Below the pieces are notes generated by a model. It ran no database searches and had not been told where the DNA came from. It worked only from the letters and a program-made list of their open reading frames with translations. Made by a program: the position numbers and the translations under genes. 64,000 bases of DNA from Mallotus nudiflorus. Lineage: Eukaryota > Streptophyta > Magnoliopsida > Malpighiales > Euphorbiaceae. Positions 11,848 to 24,692 of the stretch are shown one piece after another. Position 1 is the first letter of the stretch. Each line of letters opens with the position of its first letter. The stretch covers positions 1,302,001 to 1,366,000 of the forward strand of contig CANTUR010000045.1 in NCBI GenBank assembly GCA_947683625.1. The letters run 5' to 3'.

Positions 11848-13263
11848 CTTTCTACTCAAGGCATCTGCTACCACATTAGCTTTACCTGGATGATATAAAA
11901 TCTCATAGTCATAATCCTTTAACAATTCCAACCATCTCCTTTGCCTTAGATTCAGATCTCTCTGCTGGAAAATGTACTTAAGGCTCTTATGATCAGTAAA
12001 TATCTCACAAGTCACCCCGTACAAATAATGTCTCAAAATCTTCAAAGAAAAGATCACTACAACCATCTTAAGGTCATGTGTAGGATAGTTATGCTCATGC
12101 TTCTTCAACTGCCTCGAAGCATAGGCTATCACCCTACCATTCTGCATCAGCACATAACCAAGGCCAACTTTAGAGGCATCACAATAAACTGTGAACTTGT
12201 CCATATCATTAGGCAAAGCTAACACTGGGGCTGTGGTCAATTTCTCCTTCAACAACTGAAAACTGTTCTCACAAACTTCTGACCACTCGAATCTAACATT
12301 CTTCTGAGTCAAGGGAGTCATAGGGGCTGCAATTCTAGAAAAATCCTACACAAACCGCCTATAATACTCGGCTAAACCTAGAAAACTATGAATCTCAGTG
12401 ACAGAATTTGGTCTAGGCCACTCAGACACTGCCTCAATCTTCTGTGGATCAACCTGAATACCTTATTTAGAAACCACGTGTCCAAGAAAAGAAACACTCT
12501 CCATCTAGAAATCACACTTCGAGAATTTAGCATAAAGTTGGTGATCTCTCAGTGTCTGCAGTACAATCCTCATGTGATATACATGCTCCTCCATACTCCT
12601 TGAATATACCAGTATATCATCGATGAAGACTACCACAAACTGATCCACATATGGTCTGAATACCCTGTTCATCAGGTCCATAAAAGCTGCTGGTGCATTA
12701 GTCAAACCAAAAGACATCACCAGAAACTCATAGTGGCCATATCGAGTGTAGAATGCCATTTTAGGAATATCAGCTTCACTAATCCGCAGCTGATGATAAC
12801 CCAACCTCAAATCAATTTTAGAAAAGAACTGTGCACCCTGTAGCTGGTCAAACAAGTCATCTATCCTTAGAAGAGGATACTTATTCTTCACTGTCACCTT
12901 GTTCAGCTCTCTATAGTCAATACACAGTCTCAGGGTACCATCATTCTTCTTCACAAACAGGACTGGTGCACCCCAAGGAGAAACACTGGGTCTGATAAAA
13001 CCCTTATCCAATAACTCTTGCAACTGCTCCTTCAACTCTTTTAACTCTGTAGGAGCCATTCTGTAGGGTGGTATAGATATATGAGTAGTACCTGGAACCA
13101 CATTTATACAAAACTCAATCTCTCTGTGAGGTGGTAAACCTGGCAACTCCTCAGGAAAAACATCAGGAAACTCACAAGCAACAGGAACATCCGTGAGTGA
13201 CAACTTCTTCACTGAAGTATCCCTGACTAATGCCAAATATCCCTGACATCCTTTCCTCAACAA
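11848..13263 (-). pseudogene. Reverse transcriptase and RNase H, Tekay element 1
   Basis: RT motifs run in order: SPWGAPVLFVKK, LRLCIDYRELNKVTVKN, FFSKIDL, and the active site FIDDILVY. RNase H follows with YCDAS, TDHKSLKY and VVADALSRK. The RNase H glutamate of the usual HDLE motif is lysine here (HDLK, near 12,090), so the RNase H site is mutated as well as the frame. Stops sit at 12,505 (Trp to TAG before MESVSF), about 12,464 and about 12,347 (CAG to TAG). The frame differs from the upstream protease because of a one-base deletion near 13,310. Confidence 0.9.
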
Positions 13264-13311
13264 CTTCCTAGCCGTAATAGAAGAAATAAGATTCTGAGGT
13301 GTTGAACTCTA

Positions 13312-13676
13312 TCACCCACAAATTTAAAATCTTCTTCATTAGGAATTCTGAACGTCACCTCTTTATTCCTACAATCTACCAAAGCATAGTGCTGAGATAA
13401 CCAGTCCATACCAAGAATAACATCAAACTCCATCACATCCAACATAATCAAATCAGTGGGTAATTCTCTATCTCCCACGAGAACTGGACAACCAGAAAGA
13501 ATAATATTGATGTCTAAGGAATCGCTCAGAGGAGTGGCAACGGACAAAGGAAAAGCCATCCTCGAAGCTTGCCAACAAGACTTAGCAGTAAAAACGGGAG
13601 AAACAAATGAATGCGTGGCACCTGGATCAAACAAAACCCATGCATCTAGGTAACAGACAGAAACAATACCTGCCAT
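13312..13676 (-). pseudogene. Aspartic protease, Tekay element 1
   Basis: The active-site segment reads WVLFDPGATHSFVSP, followed by the conserved VILGMDWLSQHYA flap-side motif near 13,400. The enzyme would cut the Gag-Pol polyprotein in the virus-like particle. The triad is Asp-Pro-Gly rather than Asp-Ser/Thr-Gly, and the same is seen in all four Tekay copies, so it is a family trait and not damage. The frame is lost downstream near 13,310. Confidence 0.85.
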
Positions 13677-15022
13677 GACTGCATTGGATGCCTGAACATC
13701 CTGCTGAGTAAGGTGGAAGACTCTGGCCTGTCCTCGACCTCCCTGCTGACTGGTAGAAGCCTGGCCAACACCTCTGGCACCTCCTCTAGTACCTTTACCA
13801 CGACCCTGCTGCGGAACAAGCTGAGTGGAACTTTGATGCTGGGCTGGAGGTAACTGAAATGGAACGGGTGTAGCACTAGCTATCGATTGCCGTGGGAATC
13901 GTGGAATCTGCGGTTGCTGATACTCGGAGTAAGGACACGATCTAGCAAAATGTCTTGTCTGCCCACATCTGAAGCATGTCAGTGGTGTTAGGTAACATGG
14001 TCCCTGTGGACTCTACCGCAGGTTTGGCAAACACTGGCAGCTGATCCAGAACTGTGACCACTGCTGCTGCTCGAAGCACCTGACCCAAATCTGAATGGTC
14101 TACGCTGACCTCCATGGCCATGTCTACTGCTCCGATGCACTCGCTGCTGCTGCCTCTGACTCTGCTGAGTCGAACCTCGCTGCTGACTACTCGAACCAAC
14201 ATGAAAACTTGAGTACGGAGTAGTCTACAATCCACTCGACTGAACTCCCAACTGGTAATAATCAGGCATCGCTCCTTGCCTAACTAGCCTCAGCTCAATC
14301 TCCTTGGCCAACTCAATCACAGACTCGAGAGTAAGGCCTGCTGTAGGCATACTATCAAAAGCTGAACCCAAACCAGTAACGTAGGTAGTGACCACGAAAT
14401 ACTGGTCTCGCATCAAATCCTCTGCATATCTACCCAACCGGAGAAACTCTCGGGTGTACTCCTCTACTGATCGATCACCATGAGAAATGCTGGTCAACCG
14501 GAGATGATAGCTCATACAGAGAGGCTCTAGACAAAATCTCCTCATAAACCACTCTCTGAACTGAGCCCAGGTCATCGCCATCATATAGGGCTGAATCATC
14601 TGAATAAACCAGTTTAGAGCTGGTCCCTCGACAGAAAACTCGACGATCATAATCCACTGATACTCGGTGTGAGCAGTCCGAGTCCGAGTCTCAATCGCAT
14701 GTAGAAAATCTAACGGATCGGAAGTCCCATCAAACGCAATCCTGCCAACTCTGGCATAGAACAAAGCTGCCTCAGGGTGAGACATACCCTGCTGATAGGC
14801 AGGTTGAACAACTGGAGGCACAAGAACATCCTCAAACTCAGGCTCTACAGGCTCCTCATCCTGTAACTCTCTCTGCCTACGATGACCTGCCGCTCCTTGA
14901 GGTCTACCTCTGCCACGACCTCTACGTCTAACTGGCTGCTCAGGAGGTAAAACCTCATCCTGAAAAGAATCGTCATCCTCGGCCTCAATGACCGGTGGAG
15001 CGACACGTGCTCGCCTCCTCAT
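13677..15022 (-). pseudogene. gag (capsid/nucleocapsid), Tekay element 1
   Basis: I chose the start at MRRRARVAPP (15,022), shared by the copies and placed after a 198-nt leader; the frame is open 13 codons further upstream but that part lies in the leader. A basic, Glu-rich N-terminus leads into the retrotransposon gag domain (FDGTSDPLDFLHAIE, WAQFREWFMRRF, GDRSVEEYTREFLRLGRYAE). A Gln/Ser-rich linker and a zinc knuckle follow. Breaks are a stop at 14,225 (CAG to TAG) and a one-base deletion near 14,005 that puts the zinc knuckle out of frame. Confidence 0.88.
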
Positions 15023-15204
15023 TCTAAAAAGACAACAGAATGATTCAGACAAAACAGACAACGGAAGAATAACGCAGAAAAATAAAGCAAGGAATACTCA
15101 TCAAGACATACTCGAACCTAATTCACTGCAGCAGTTACCAAAAGAAAACACAACTTAAAAACTAGGGCCACGACTCACACAACTAAGCCCTGACACAAAA
15201 CTCC

Positions 15205-15216
15205 GATCTGATACCA
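15205..15216 (-). other. Primer binding site of element 1 (tRNA-iMet)
   Basis: Minus strand TGGTATCAGA lies four bases inside the 5' LTR and matches the 3' end of initiator tRNA-Met. The last two bases of the usual TGGTATCAGAGC differ here. Confidence 0.85.
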
Positions 15217-15220
15217 ACTT

Positions 15221-18200
15221 TGTCACGACCTAAAACAGGGGCCATGACCAGCGCTAGGGAATGGGAATTCTTTCGAATCTAGAACCTGTAGCAAGCCTAA
15301 AATAAAATAAGAACATGCAATAGTAATAATAACAACACAATTAAATAAAATATTATGCAGCGGAATAAAATCATGATTATCAAAATAATAATCCACCATC
15401 AGGGGATTTAAATCAAATTCTCATCTCATATATAAATAAACTCTTTTAATACAAATTCAGTTCAAATATTTAAAGTACATAACTCATACAACAAATATAC
15501 AATATCTTTTAACAATTTTATGACTACTGCAGTGTCTAGATTATAAAATAAAACTTAAGACTTTGATAAGCAATTTACATAAAGAAGCCAGGGTAGAAGA
15601 AATCCGGCGTACAGGCCTGCTACTGTGGTTTGAGGAAGAAGACTCTCCTGAAAAATGGTCAACAGAGGGGAGTCAGACCTCACTGAGTGAATTACTATAA
15701 TATATATACATGCATACTAAATGTCAATGCACACAATCAAAAGTATATATATAATATGTATATATACAAGCAAATACACACAGATGCAATAAAATCATTT
15801 TATATATATTTATTGAAAATCACTGTTTATGAAGGATCAAATAGAACCCTAGAAAATCGCAACCTCAAACAGTGTTAAATGACACTCTAGCCATACAGGC
15901 TCACTTATTCCAATAGATAATCACTTGATCCATTTGGACAATAGACTAGCCCCGAGACACTAAGTCAACCGAGCTCTAGCAGTCTGAATGTCAGTGTGAT
16001 TGGCCCTGAGACACTTGGTCAACCAAGCTCCAGCAATCACAATCCCAAATCATATCACACATCAAATAATCATATCCAATCAATATCCACAAATGGTTAG
16101 TAATATCGCCTAAATGCTATAAGCATACCGGTACGTACTCGGTCCTAGTGCTGCCCACTAGGTAGCACGTTCTATTGATATCCTTAATTAAAACATAAAA
16201 CATACATTCATAAAAATAAATGATGCATGAACTTAAATAAAATAGCAACATAAACCATATATATACTAGAAATATACCAAAAGTAAACCAGGTATATTTC
16301 GAGTATATATACGTCAAATAAATCCAATATAATTGCAAAATAGATTAGAAATATATTTAAAAATGTTTTAAGTATAAATGTTTAATAAAACATGCATATA
16401 ATTTAAAATATATCAAAAATAAACCAAAGATAAACCAAGAATAAACTAAAAATAAACTTAAATACTAATTGAGTTATTCATTCATATTTAATCAACATAA
16501 AACATACATTTCTAAATCATGCACCCTAAGCATATATATATATAATAGTAACTCACACTTAGTGTGCTCCTCGAGATGGGTCGAACAGGCCTGGTCCACT
16601 AGGCCTCGATCTCGGCGTAACTAAACAAACAATAATAACAGACATCATAATAAACTTAACAGAAAATCCTAGAAACTCGATCTAGAATATTAGACACCGA
16701 AACAGAATTAGGGTTTGACAGGACATTACATTTTACGAGAATTCTACTGAAAATCCGGCAGAACCTCCCCTGTAGAACGGACATCTCTCTGCTCAAAGAG
16801 TAGAGCTGGCCCTGCAAAGAAACACACTTCAAAAAATAGACACAAAATTACATCCACAACCCCTCGGTTGGACTCCAAACTACAGTTTACCGACCGGGGT
16901 CCACAATTCACAGAACAATATAGAAATACCGAAAATACCCTTATATCATAGAAATACATTTTATAAGTAGAAATTACATAATTAACCCTAAAACACAGTA
17001 AAAACTGATAAAAACTCATTTTATTAGAAAAATAGTATATTATATATATAATTGAAAATAATTTACGAAAAATAGTTTTCATTAGTTAAAAATACTAAAT
17101 AATTTGTAGAAATCATTTTTATATCTTAAATAACTATTAAAACCAATTTAATTACATTTTTAGTCAATTTAGGGTAAAATTACCAAAATACCCCTATATA
17201 TATAAATATACTAAAATTAATCCAAAAATTCACCAAAAATAGTATAATTATCTAAAAATTAATTGTCTCCACATATTTATCAATAATATCATTAATTAAA
17301 CTCAATGAACTAATTAATTTCAATTAAAAACACAATTAACCCTATTTTTTCAAAAATTACATAAACTAATTAAATTCAAAATAAATACATAGAAATTCAT
17401 AAAAATTCCAAATAAATTTCTGTAATTCATTTCAACACCTATAATTACCATAGAACATAATTTCATAATTTATTTAATTAATTTTCGAAAATTAGAAAAT
17501 AATAATAAAATATTCAAAATACCCAAAAATCAAAATAGTTCCTAAAAATTCTACAAAAATTCACACATGTAGATTAAGCTAAGGGGAACAACATTTGTGA
17601 AGGAATTTCTCATGAATCAATCAATTAGAAGTTCAAAAAAATCAAGAACCCTAAAATGGCCGAATTACCAAAATCGAAACCTAAGCAAATCAAGACCATT
17701 TTAAGTGAAACAAAGCTTGGAATCACACTCACCAGAGCTCAAGGAGAAGAAAGAGACCTGCAGTGTCAAAAATGGTGGCCGAAAATGCTGTGAACGACGG
17801 TGAGAATGAATTCGGCGTTCCGGCAATATCAAGCTCCTCCAACGTCGAAAATGGGCTCTGCTGGCGGCAGAACAGCTGGAGGAAGGAGGTGGCACACTGA
17901 GAGGCACATCGACGGTGAGAAAATGGGATGGTAGATGGTGGTTTGATGAGAAGGGCGATAGGAGATGGTGAAGAGGAGTCGGGGGTAGATTGGTAATTTG
18001 CCAAAAATTTTTGATTCTAGCTTATATCATGTATATATATATGTATATGTATTATTACACTATATATGAAAATAAGATAAACTCACACACATTAAATATA
18101 CGCCACACACATATAATTTAATATTTTTAATAATTTATACACTAAAAATAATTAAATAATATTAAAACTAATTAATAAATAATAAAATATTAGGGTAATT

Positions 18201-18507
18201 AATTAAACCGTAGTTAAATAAATAAATACAAATATATACGTTATTTAGTACTTTAAAGATATATATGAGTTCATGCAAGTCCGTAAAATTGTTTAAAATA
18301 ATTAATAATAAATAATTTACGTGTCAATTTTCCCGAAAATGCAAGTCCCGGGAAAATTTTACGTGAAGTGCTTAAAATAATATAAAACAATTAAAAATCA
18401 ATTTTAATTAAATAGTAACTCATGAAATACCATAAATATATACAAAAATTATTAACACTACATATCCCGATGCAGTATTAAAATATTTAAAAATACGGGA
18501 TATTATA
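15221..18507 (-). repeat. 5' LTR of Tekay element 1
   Basis: Same length (3,287 bp) as its partner, with scattered substitutions and an end changed from TTACA to TTATA. The hairpin at 16,787-16,805 has one stem mismatch (CTCTGCTC). The intron-like signals are kept. Confidence 0.95.
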
Positions 18508-19930
18508 AAAAAGGTAGAAATATTGTAGACCTATTATAATTAATGGAATATTTTTTACATGAACATATGACGACAAGCTACTTTCAGCAACAACACAAGA
18601 TTTTGGTGGTAAAATCCTTCCTCTAGCTTTCTTTATTTTTGACTCTAAAAATGATGAATCTTGGGAATGGTTCTTTAAAAAAATTAGACAAGCTTTTAGG
18701 TATAGAGAAGGAATTTCTATAATTTCTTACAAATATGAAAGTATAGAAAAAGCAATACAAGAAATATACCCTAAAGTAGCCCATGGTATTTGTATATACC
18801 ATCTTTTAAACAACTTGAAAAACAACTTCAAAAGCACTTAAAAAGCATCAATGATTCTTTTTTTTTTTCAATCAGTAAAAGCATACACCATTGAAGAGTT
18901 TGAGTACCACATGAACGACTTGGAAAAGATTGATTAAAGGATAACCTTATACCTTAAAACAATCGGGTATTATAAATGGGCTAGGCCTTTCTCAATCAAT
19001 AATAGATACTCAATAATGACTTCAAATATAGTTGAATCATTGAATGCAGTGATTAAGAAAGCTAAAGACCTACCGATAATAGCATTGTTACAATACCTGC
19101 ATGCTTTAGTGCAAGAATGGACATATAAAAATAGGAATCTTACAAGATCAACATTCAACAACCTTGCAAAAATACCATAAGATATGATTAATGACAACTA
19201 CATGAAAAGCCCAAAGCTACATGTCATACTATTACTTTTTCACTTAATATTATGCAAGTTGTTGTTTTTTGTTACTGTTGCACTTGTTTCTCATCCTACA
19301 ATTATTTTTCATTTAAAATTCATTTTTTAAATTGTTGATATTGTATTTAATGTTGCATTTCATATTATAGCAACAACATAGTAACAAAATAGAAAACAAA
19401 AAGTAGCAAGTAACACTGTTGTGTTTTTATTTTTGTTTTCCTCATTTTTTTAATTTCAATGCAGGTTAAACCTTTAATAGAAGAAATATTCATTTTTTTT
19501 ATGACTTGAATACATTATTCATTGTCAAAATGGAAGAAAGAAAGTGCACATGCAACAGGTTCTAAATTGATGAGTTGTCATATTCTTATGCACTTGCAAT
19601 ATTAAAGAAAATGAATCAAGATTCGTATTGATATTGCTCACATTTCTACACAAAGCAAGTATTCTTGAAAAAATACAAAGAAACAGTACATTCAATTCCA
19701 AATCAAGCAACATGGAAAATACCACATGAAGAGCAACAAACATAAGTAGATCCACTGCAAAGGAAAATAAAAAATGGAAGACCAAAGAAAAGAATAATAA
19801 AAGCATAATGGGAGAATGGAAATAAAATCAAATATGGAAAGTGTGGATAGCTTGGACATAACAAAAAGACATATATAAATCCACCCAAAAAAACTGAAAA
19901 GAATCCATTTCTTTATTAAAAAAAATAAAA
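18508..19930 (+). pseudogene. MULE transposase pseudogene, catalytic core, SWIM and zinc-knuckle part
   Basis: This continues the transposase that begins upstream of element 1; the first five bases are the duplicated target. Recognisable segments are KYCRPIIING, KILPLAFFIFDSKNDESWEW, IQEIYPKVAHGICIYHLLNN, YSIMTSNIVESLNAVIKKAK, then a SWIM finger (KCTCNRF at about 19,542) and a zinc knuckle (GKCG-LGHNKKT at about 19,835-19,880) after a GRPKKR tail. The first catalytic Asp (VDGT-type motif) is Asn at 18,542-18,544 and the second (ISDRH-type) is Tyr at 18,728-18,730. SWIM ligands CSH read YSY, and two zinc-knuckle Cys read Tyr. Several stops confirm an old, dead copy. Confidence 0.85.
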
Positions 19931-20740
19931 TTTTTATCATTCTTATTGTAAGAATTCACATATTTCATTAATGTCATTGTTGCTACCAAATTCTTTAAAT
20001 TCCAAATTATTTTTGTTGTATTTTTTCTTCATTTGCTCATTTTAACACAAAAAGAAAAGAAATGGTAAAAAAAGAATAGAAAATGCCATTGATTTGCTTT
20101 TAAGGGTGTCTTCTGAAATGACTTTGAAGAAGGATAGCAAAATGGGCTCTTTGATCAAAGAGTTAGCCTACATAGTAGATTTTTCATGTATCTGGTGACA
20201 ATTTTTTTTAAGAAGTTGAGATAAGGAGTAGTGGTTTTGAGTTGTTCTTAGTTTGTACTTGTCGTTTATAAGTGTAGTGGTTGTTTAGTACTAAACTAAA
20301 ATACAATTGCTAAAAATAGAAACGCACTCAGGAGATATGAACATATGTTACCTCTAGCCTATCCATTCTTGTAAGCTATAAATTAAATGAGTCAAAGGCC
20401 ATGGACCTAAAAAAACAGAAAGCCCAAAGGTGAGGAGGCCCAATATATTATAGATTTTTCTCCTCCAAAAGCTCAAGTATCAAAGTCTTCTAAAAGCTAA
20501 GTCAGACCATTCCTCTAGGCCTAACCAAGGGCTAACTCAGGCCTAGAACTGACAGAAAATAATTGAAAGGTATAACCTTTATGTAGCATACCAAAACTTA
20601 ACATTATTTACAACAACCCATTGAAAGGTATCCCCTAAAATATTTTTACAAATTATTATCTTTTAAGAGTAAAAATATATAGTTTAGAATAATTTAAATC
20701 AATAATTTTTTTAATGATATTTTTTAATCAATAATTTTAT
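19931..20740. other. Unassigned AT-rich spacer
   Basis: This should contain the 3' end of the MULE, but no terminal inverted repeat or target duplication could be matched. Nothing coding is visible. A somewhat less AT-rich stretch (20,390-20,560, AGGCCCAA-type) has no recognised identity. Confidence 0.4.
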
Positions 20741-21383
20741 AGAACAATTTTAAAGGAGTGATTGTTTGATAAGATGTTGTTGGCAACTCCAAGATTCAAA
20801 AATGAAGGAGTATTAATGACCACTTCCTAAAACTCAACCATAATTGGTGAGCAACAAATATAAGCATGCACGGAGGTAGCCCTGGCCAAGGTCCAATTCA
20901 GGCCCAAAACCACCCTTGATCCGACCTAGTCAAAATTGGCCTAGAACCAGGGGAAGGCATGTTCAGGGGCAGTTCAAAAAAATTTAAATCGTGAACCAAT
21001 TGTTCCAGTTCTAAACTACAAGTTCTAGGTTCTGAGCCGAATATATTATTATTATTATTACTCTCTATAATTTGTACTAATATTAAGTATAATTTTTATT
21101 ATTATTACCGGTACTCTTACTTTATTATTATTATTTCCTCAATTTTTTTCAAAAATTTGTTATTTTCTCCATAAATATATTATTTTAATTAAATCAAATG
21201 GTAAGGGAAAATTCTTTGAAAGTTGGTCATCACTTAATGTACATCCCGTAATGTACAAGTATATGTATTGATAAATACTTAATGTCAAAGCATAATAATT
21301 TCATCAATAAATAGTTGTCATATTTAACCATCCTTTAATGAATAACTAGTGATTCTCCAACTTGTAGCTTGAAGGTCTGCAAT
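20741..21383 (+). repeat. Degenerate tandem repeat, first (long) unit, cut by element 3
   Basis: The unit shares with downstream copies the anchors TTTGATAAGATGTTG and GGCAACTCCA, GAGGTAGCC, and AATCGTGAACCA. It then has a (TTA)n-rich insert and the tail AATTTCATCAATAAATAG and GTGATTCTCCAACTTG. It breaks off at the 5-bp target GCAAT and resumes at 32,906. Confidence 0.75.
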
Positions 21384-24300
21384 TGTCACGACCCAAAATA
21401 GGGGCCATGACCGGCACTAGGGAATGAGAATTCTTTCGAATCCGGAACCCGTAACAAGCCTAAAATAAAATAAAACATGCAATAATAATAATAACATAAT
21501 TAAGTAAAATATTATGCAGTAGAAATAAAATCATAAATATCAAAATAACATTCCTACCAAATTTTATTAAATCAAGTCCTTATCTCATGTATAAATAAAT
21601 CCTTTAATACAAGTTTTAGTTTAAATATTTAAAGTACATATCTCATATAAACACAATACAACGATCTCACAATTGACCATAACTACTGCAGTATCTAGAT
21701 CATAAAATAAAACTCAAATGAGCAGTTTATATAGAGAAGCCGGAGCAGAAGAAATCCGGCGTACAGGCCTGCTACTGAGGTCTGAAGACGATGACTCTCC
21801 TGAAAAATAGTCAACGGAGGGGAGTCAGACCTCACTGAGTGAATTACTATAATATATATACATGCATACTAAATGACAATGCATACAGTCAACAATATAT
21901 ATCTAATATGTATATATACAAGCAAATACACACAGATGCAGTAAAATCATTTTATATATTTTATTGAAAATCATCGTTTATGAAGGATCAAATAGAACCC
22001 TAGAATATCGCAACCTCAAAACAGTGTTAGACAACACTCTAGCCACACAGGCTCACTTATTCCAAAATATTCACTTATTCCATTTAGACAGTAAACTGGC
22101 CCCGAGACACTAAGTCAACCGAGCTCCAGCAGTCTGACTGTCAGTGTGATTGGCCCCGAGACACTTGGTCAATCGAGCTCGAGCAATCACACTCCCAAAT
22201 CATATCACACATCAAATAATCATGTCCATTCAATATCCACAAATGGTTAGTAATATAGCCTAAATGCTATAAGCGTACCGGTACGTACTCGGTCCTAGTG
22301 CTGCCCACTAGGTAGCATGTTCTATTGATATCCTTCATTAAAATATAAAGCATATATTCATAAAAGTAAATGATGCATGAATTGAATAAAATAGCAACAT
22401 AAACCATATATATACTAGAAATATACCAAAAGTAAACCAGGTATATTTCGAGTATATATACGTCAAATAAATCCAATATAATTGCAAAATAAATTAGAAA
22501 TATATTTAAAAATGTTTTAAGTATAAATGTTTAATAAAACATGCATATAATTTAAAATATATCAAAAATAAACCAAAGATAAACCAAGAATAAACTAAAA
22601 ATAAACTTAAATACTAATTGAGTTATTCATGCATATTTAATCAATATAAAACATACATTTCTAAATCATGCATCCTAAGCATATATGTATATAATAGTAA
22701 CTCACACTTAGTGCGCTCCTCGAGATGGGTCCGACTGGCCTGATCCACTAGGCCTCGGTCTCGGCACAACTAAACATACAAAAAATAATAGACATCAGAA
22801 TAAACCTAATAGAAAATCCTAGAAACTCAATCTAGAATATTGGACATAGAATCAGAATTAGGGTTCGACCGGACATCACATTTTATGAGAATTCTACTGA
22901 AAATCCGACAGAACCTCCCCTGTAAAATGAACATCTCTCTACTCAACGAGTAGAGTCGGCCCTGCAAAGAAACACACTTCGAAAAACAGACATAGAATCA
23001 CATCCACAACCCCTCAGTCAGACTCCAAACTATAGTTTACCAACCGAGGTCCACAATCACAAAACAATATAGAAATATCGAAAATACCCTTATATCATAG
23101 AAATACATTTTATAGGTAGAAATTACATAATTAACCTTAAAACACAGTAAAAACCAATAAAACTCATTTATTTAGAAAAATCGTATATTATATATATAAT
23201 TTGAAAATAATTCACGAAAAATAGTTTTAATTAATTAAAAATACTAAATAATTTGTAGAAATCATTTTTATGCCTTAAATAACTATTAAAACCAATTTAA
23301 TTATGTTTTTAGTCAATTTAGGGTAAAATTACCAAAATACCCCTATATTTATAAATATACTAAAATTACTCCAAAAATTCACCAAAAATAATATAATTGC
23401 ACAAAATTAATTTTCTCAACATATTTATCAATAATATCAATAATTAAACTCAATTAAATAATTAATTTCAATTAAAAACACAATTAACCCTATTTTTCCA
23501 AAATTACATAAACTAATTAAATTCAAAATAAATACATAGAAATTCATAAAAATTCCAAATAAATTTCTATAATTCATTTCAACACCTATATTTATCATAA
23601 AACACAATTTCATAAATTAATTAATTAATTTTCGAAAATTAGAAAATAATAATAAAATATTCAAAAATACCCAAAAATCAAAATAATTCCCAAAAATTCT
23701 ACAAAAATTCACACATTAAGATTAAGCTAAGCGGAACAAAATTTGTGAAGGAATTTTTTATGAATCAATCAATTCAAAGTTCAAAAAAATCAAGAACCCT
23801 AAAATGGCTGAATTACCAAAATCGAAACCTAAGCAAATCAAGATCATTTGAAGTGAAAAAAAGCTTGGAATCACACTCACCGGAGCTCAAGGAGAAGAAA
23901 GAGACTGACGGTGTCAAAAATGGTGGCTGGAAACACCATGAAAGACGGTGAGAATGAATTTCGACTTTTCGGCGATATCAAGCTCCTCCAACGCCGAAAA
24001 TGGACTTTGCTGGCGGCGGAACAACTGGAGGAAGGAGGTGGCACGCTGGGAGGCACACGGTGGTATGATAGAATGGTGTGACAGACGGTGGTTGGCGATG
24101 GAGGCAATCGGGGAAAAAGGAGGAGGAGTCGGGGGCGAAATGGTAATTTGCCAAACTTTGATTTTTTTTTAATATTAAATGTATATGTATATATATATAC
24201 TTTTACACTATATATTAAAATAATATAAACTCACACACATATAATTTAATATTTTTAATAATTTATACACTAAAAATAATTAAATAATATTAAAACTAAT

Positions 24301-24635
24301 TAATAAATAATAAAATATTAGGGTAATTAATTAAACCTTAGTTAAATAAATAAATACACATACATACGTTATTTAGTACTTTAAAAATATATATGAGTTC
24401 ATGCAAGTCCGTAAAATTATTTAAAATAATTAATAATAAATAATTTACGTGTCAATTTTCCCGAAAATGCAAGTCCCGGGAAAATTTTACGTAAAGTGCT
24501 TAAAATAATATAAAACAATTAAAAATCAATTTTAATTAAATAGCAACTCATGAAATATCATATATATATACAAAAATTATTAACACTGCATATCCCGATG
24601 CAGTATTAAAATATTTAAAAACACAGAATTTTACA
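21384..24635 (-). repeat. 3' LTR of Tekay element 3
   Basis: Plus-strand start TGTCACGACC; the far end reads AGAATTTTACA instead of GGGATATTACA. Hairpin at 22,937-22,955 with loop AAC. The (AT)n tract near 24,180-24,200 is short. Confidence 0.93.
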
Positions 24636-24652
24636 GTCTTCCCCCCTTACAA
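24636..24652 (-). other. Polypurine tract of element 3
   Basis: Minus strand TAAGGGGGGAAGAC directly before the 3' LTR. Confidence 0.85.
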
Positions 24653-24692
24653 GAATTCGTCCCCGAATTCTAGAAAGAAAATGATCACAAGA

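Larger units (their letters stand above)
6935..18507 (-). mobile_element. Tekay element 1: Ty3/gypsy chromovirus (Tekay/Del clade), full length, decayed
   Basis: The 11,573-bp element lies on the minus strand, with its 5' LTR at 15,221-18,507 and 3' LTR at 6,935-10,221, both exactly 3,287 bp. It is flanked by the 5-bp duplication AAAAA (6,930-6,934 and 18,508-18,512). Sense LTR ends are TGTAATATCC and GTCGTGACA. The internal order gag, protease, RT, RNase H, integrase, chromodomain, together with the long LTRs, marks the Tekay/Del clade. Frameshifts near 14,005 and 13,310 and at least seven stops rule out autonomous activity. It landed inside a MULE transposase. Confidence 0.95.

Noticed and set aside
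13300..13676. Asp-Pro-Gly at the protease active site as a disabling mutation
   Set aside because: All four Tekay copies share it, so it is more likely the family's normal sequence.
19525..19940. Overlapping minus-strand open frames with Phe/Leu-rich translations
   Set aside because: They are the antisense of the SWIM and zinc-knuckle part of the MULE transposase.
5000..20300. Terminal inverted repeats for the MULE
   Set aside because: I compared the AT-rich flanks near 5,000-5,900 with 19,930-20,700 by eye and found no convincing match, so the ends are left undefined.
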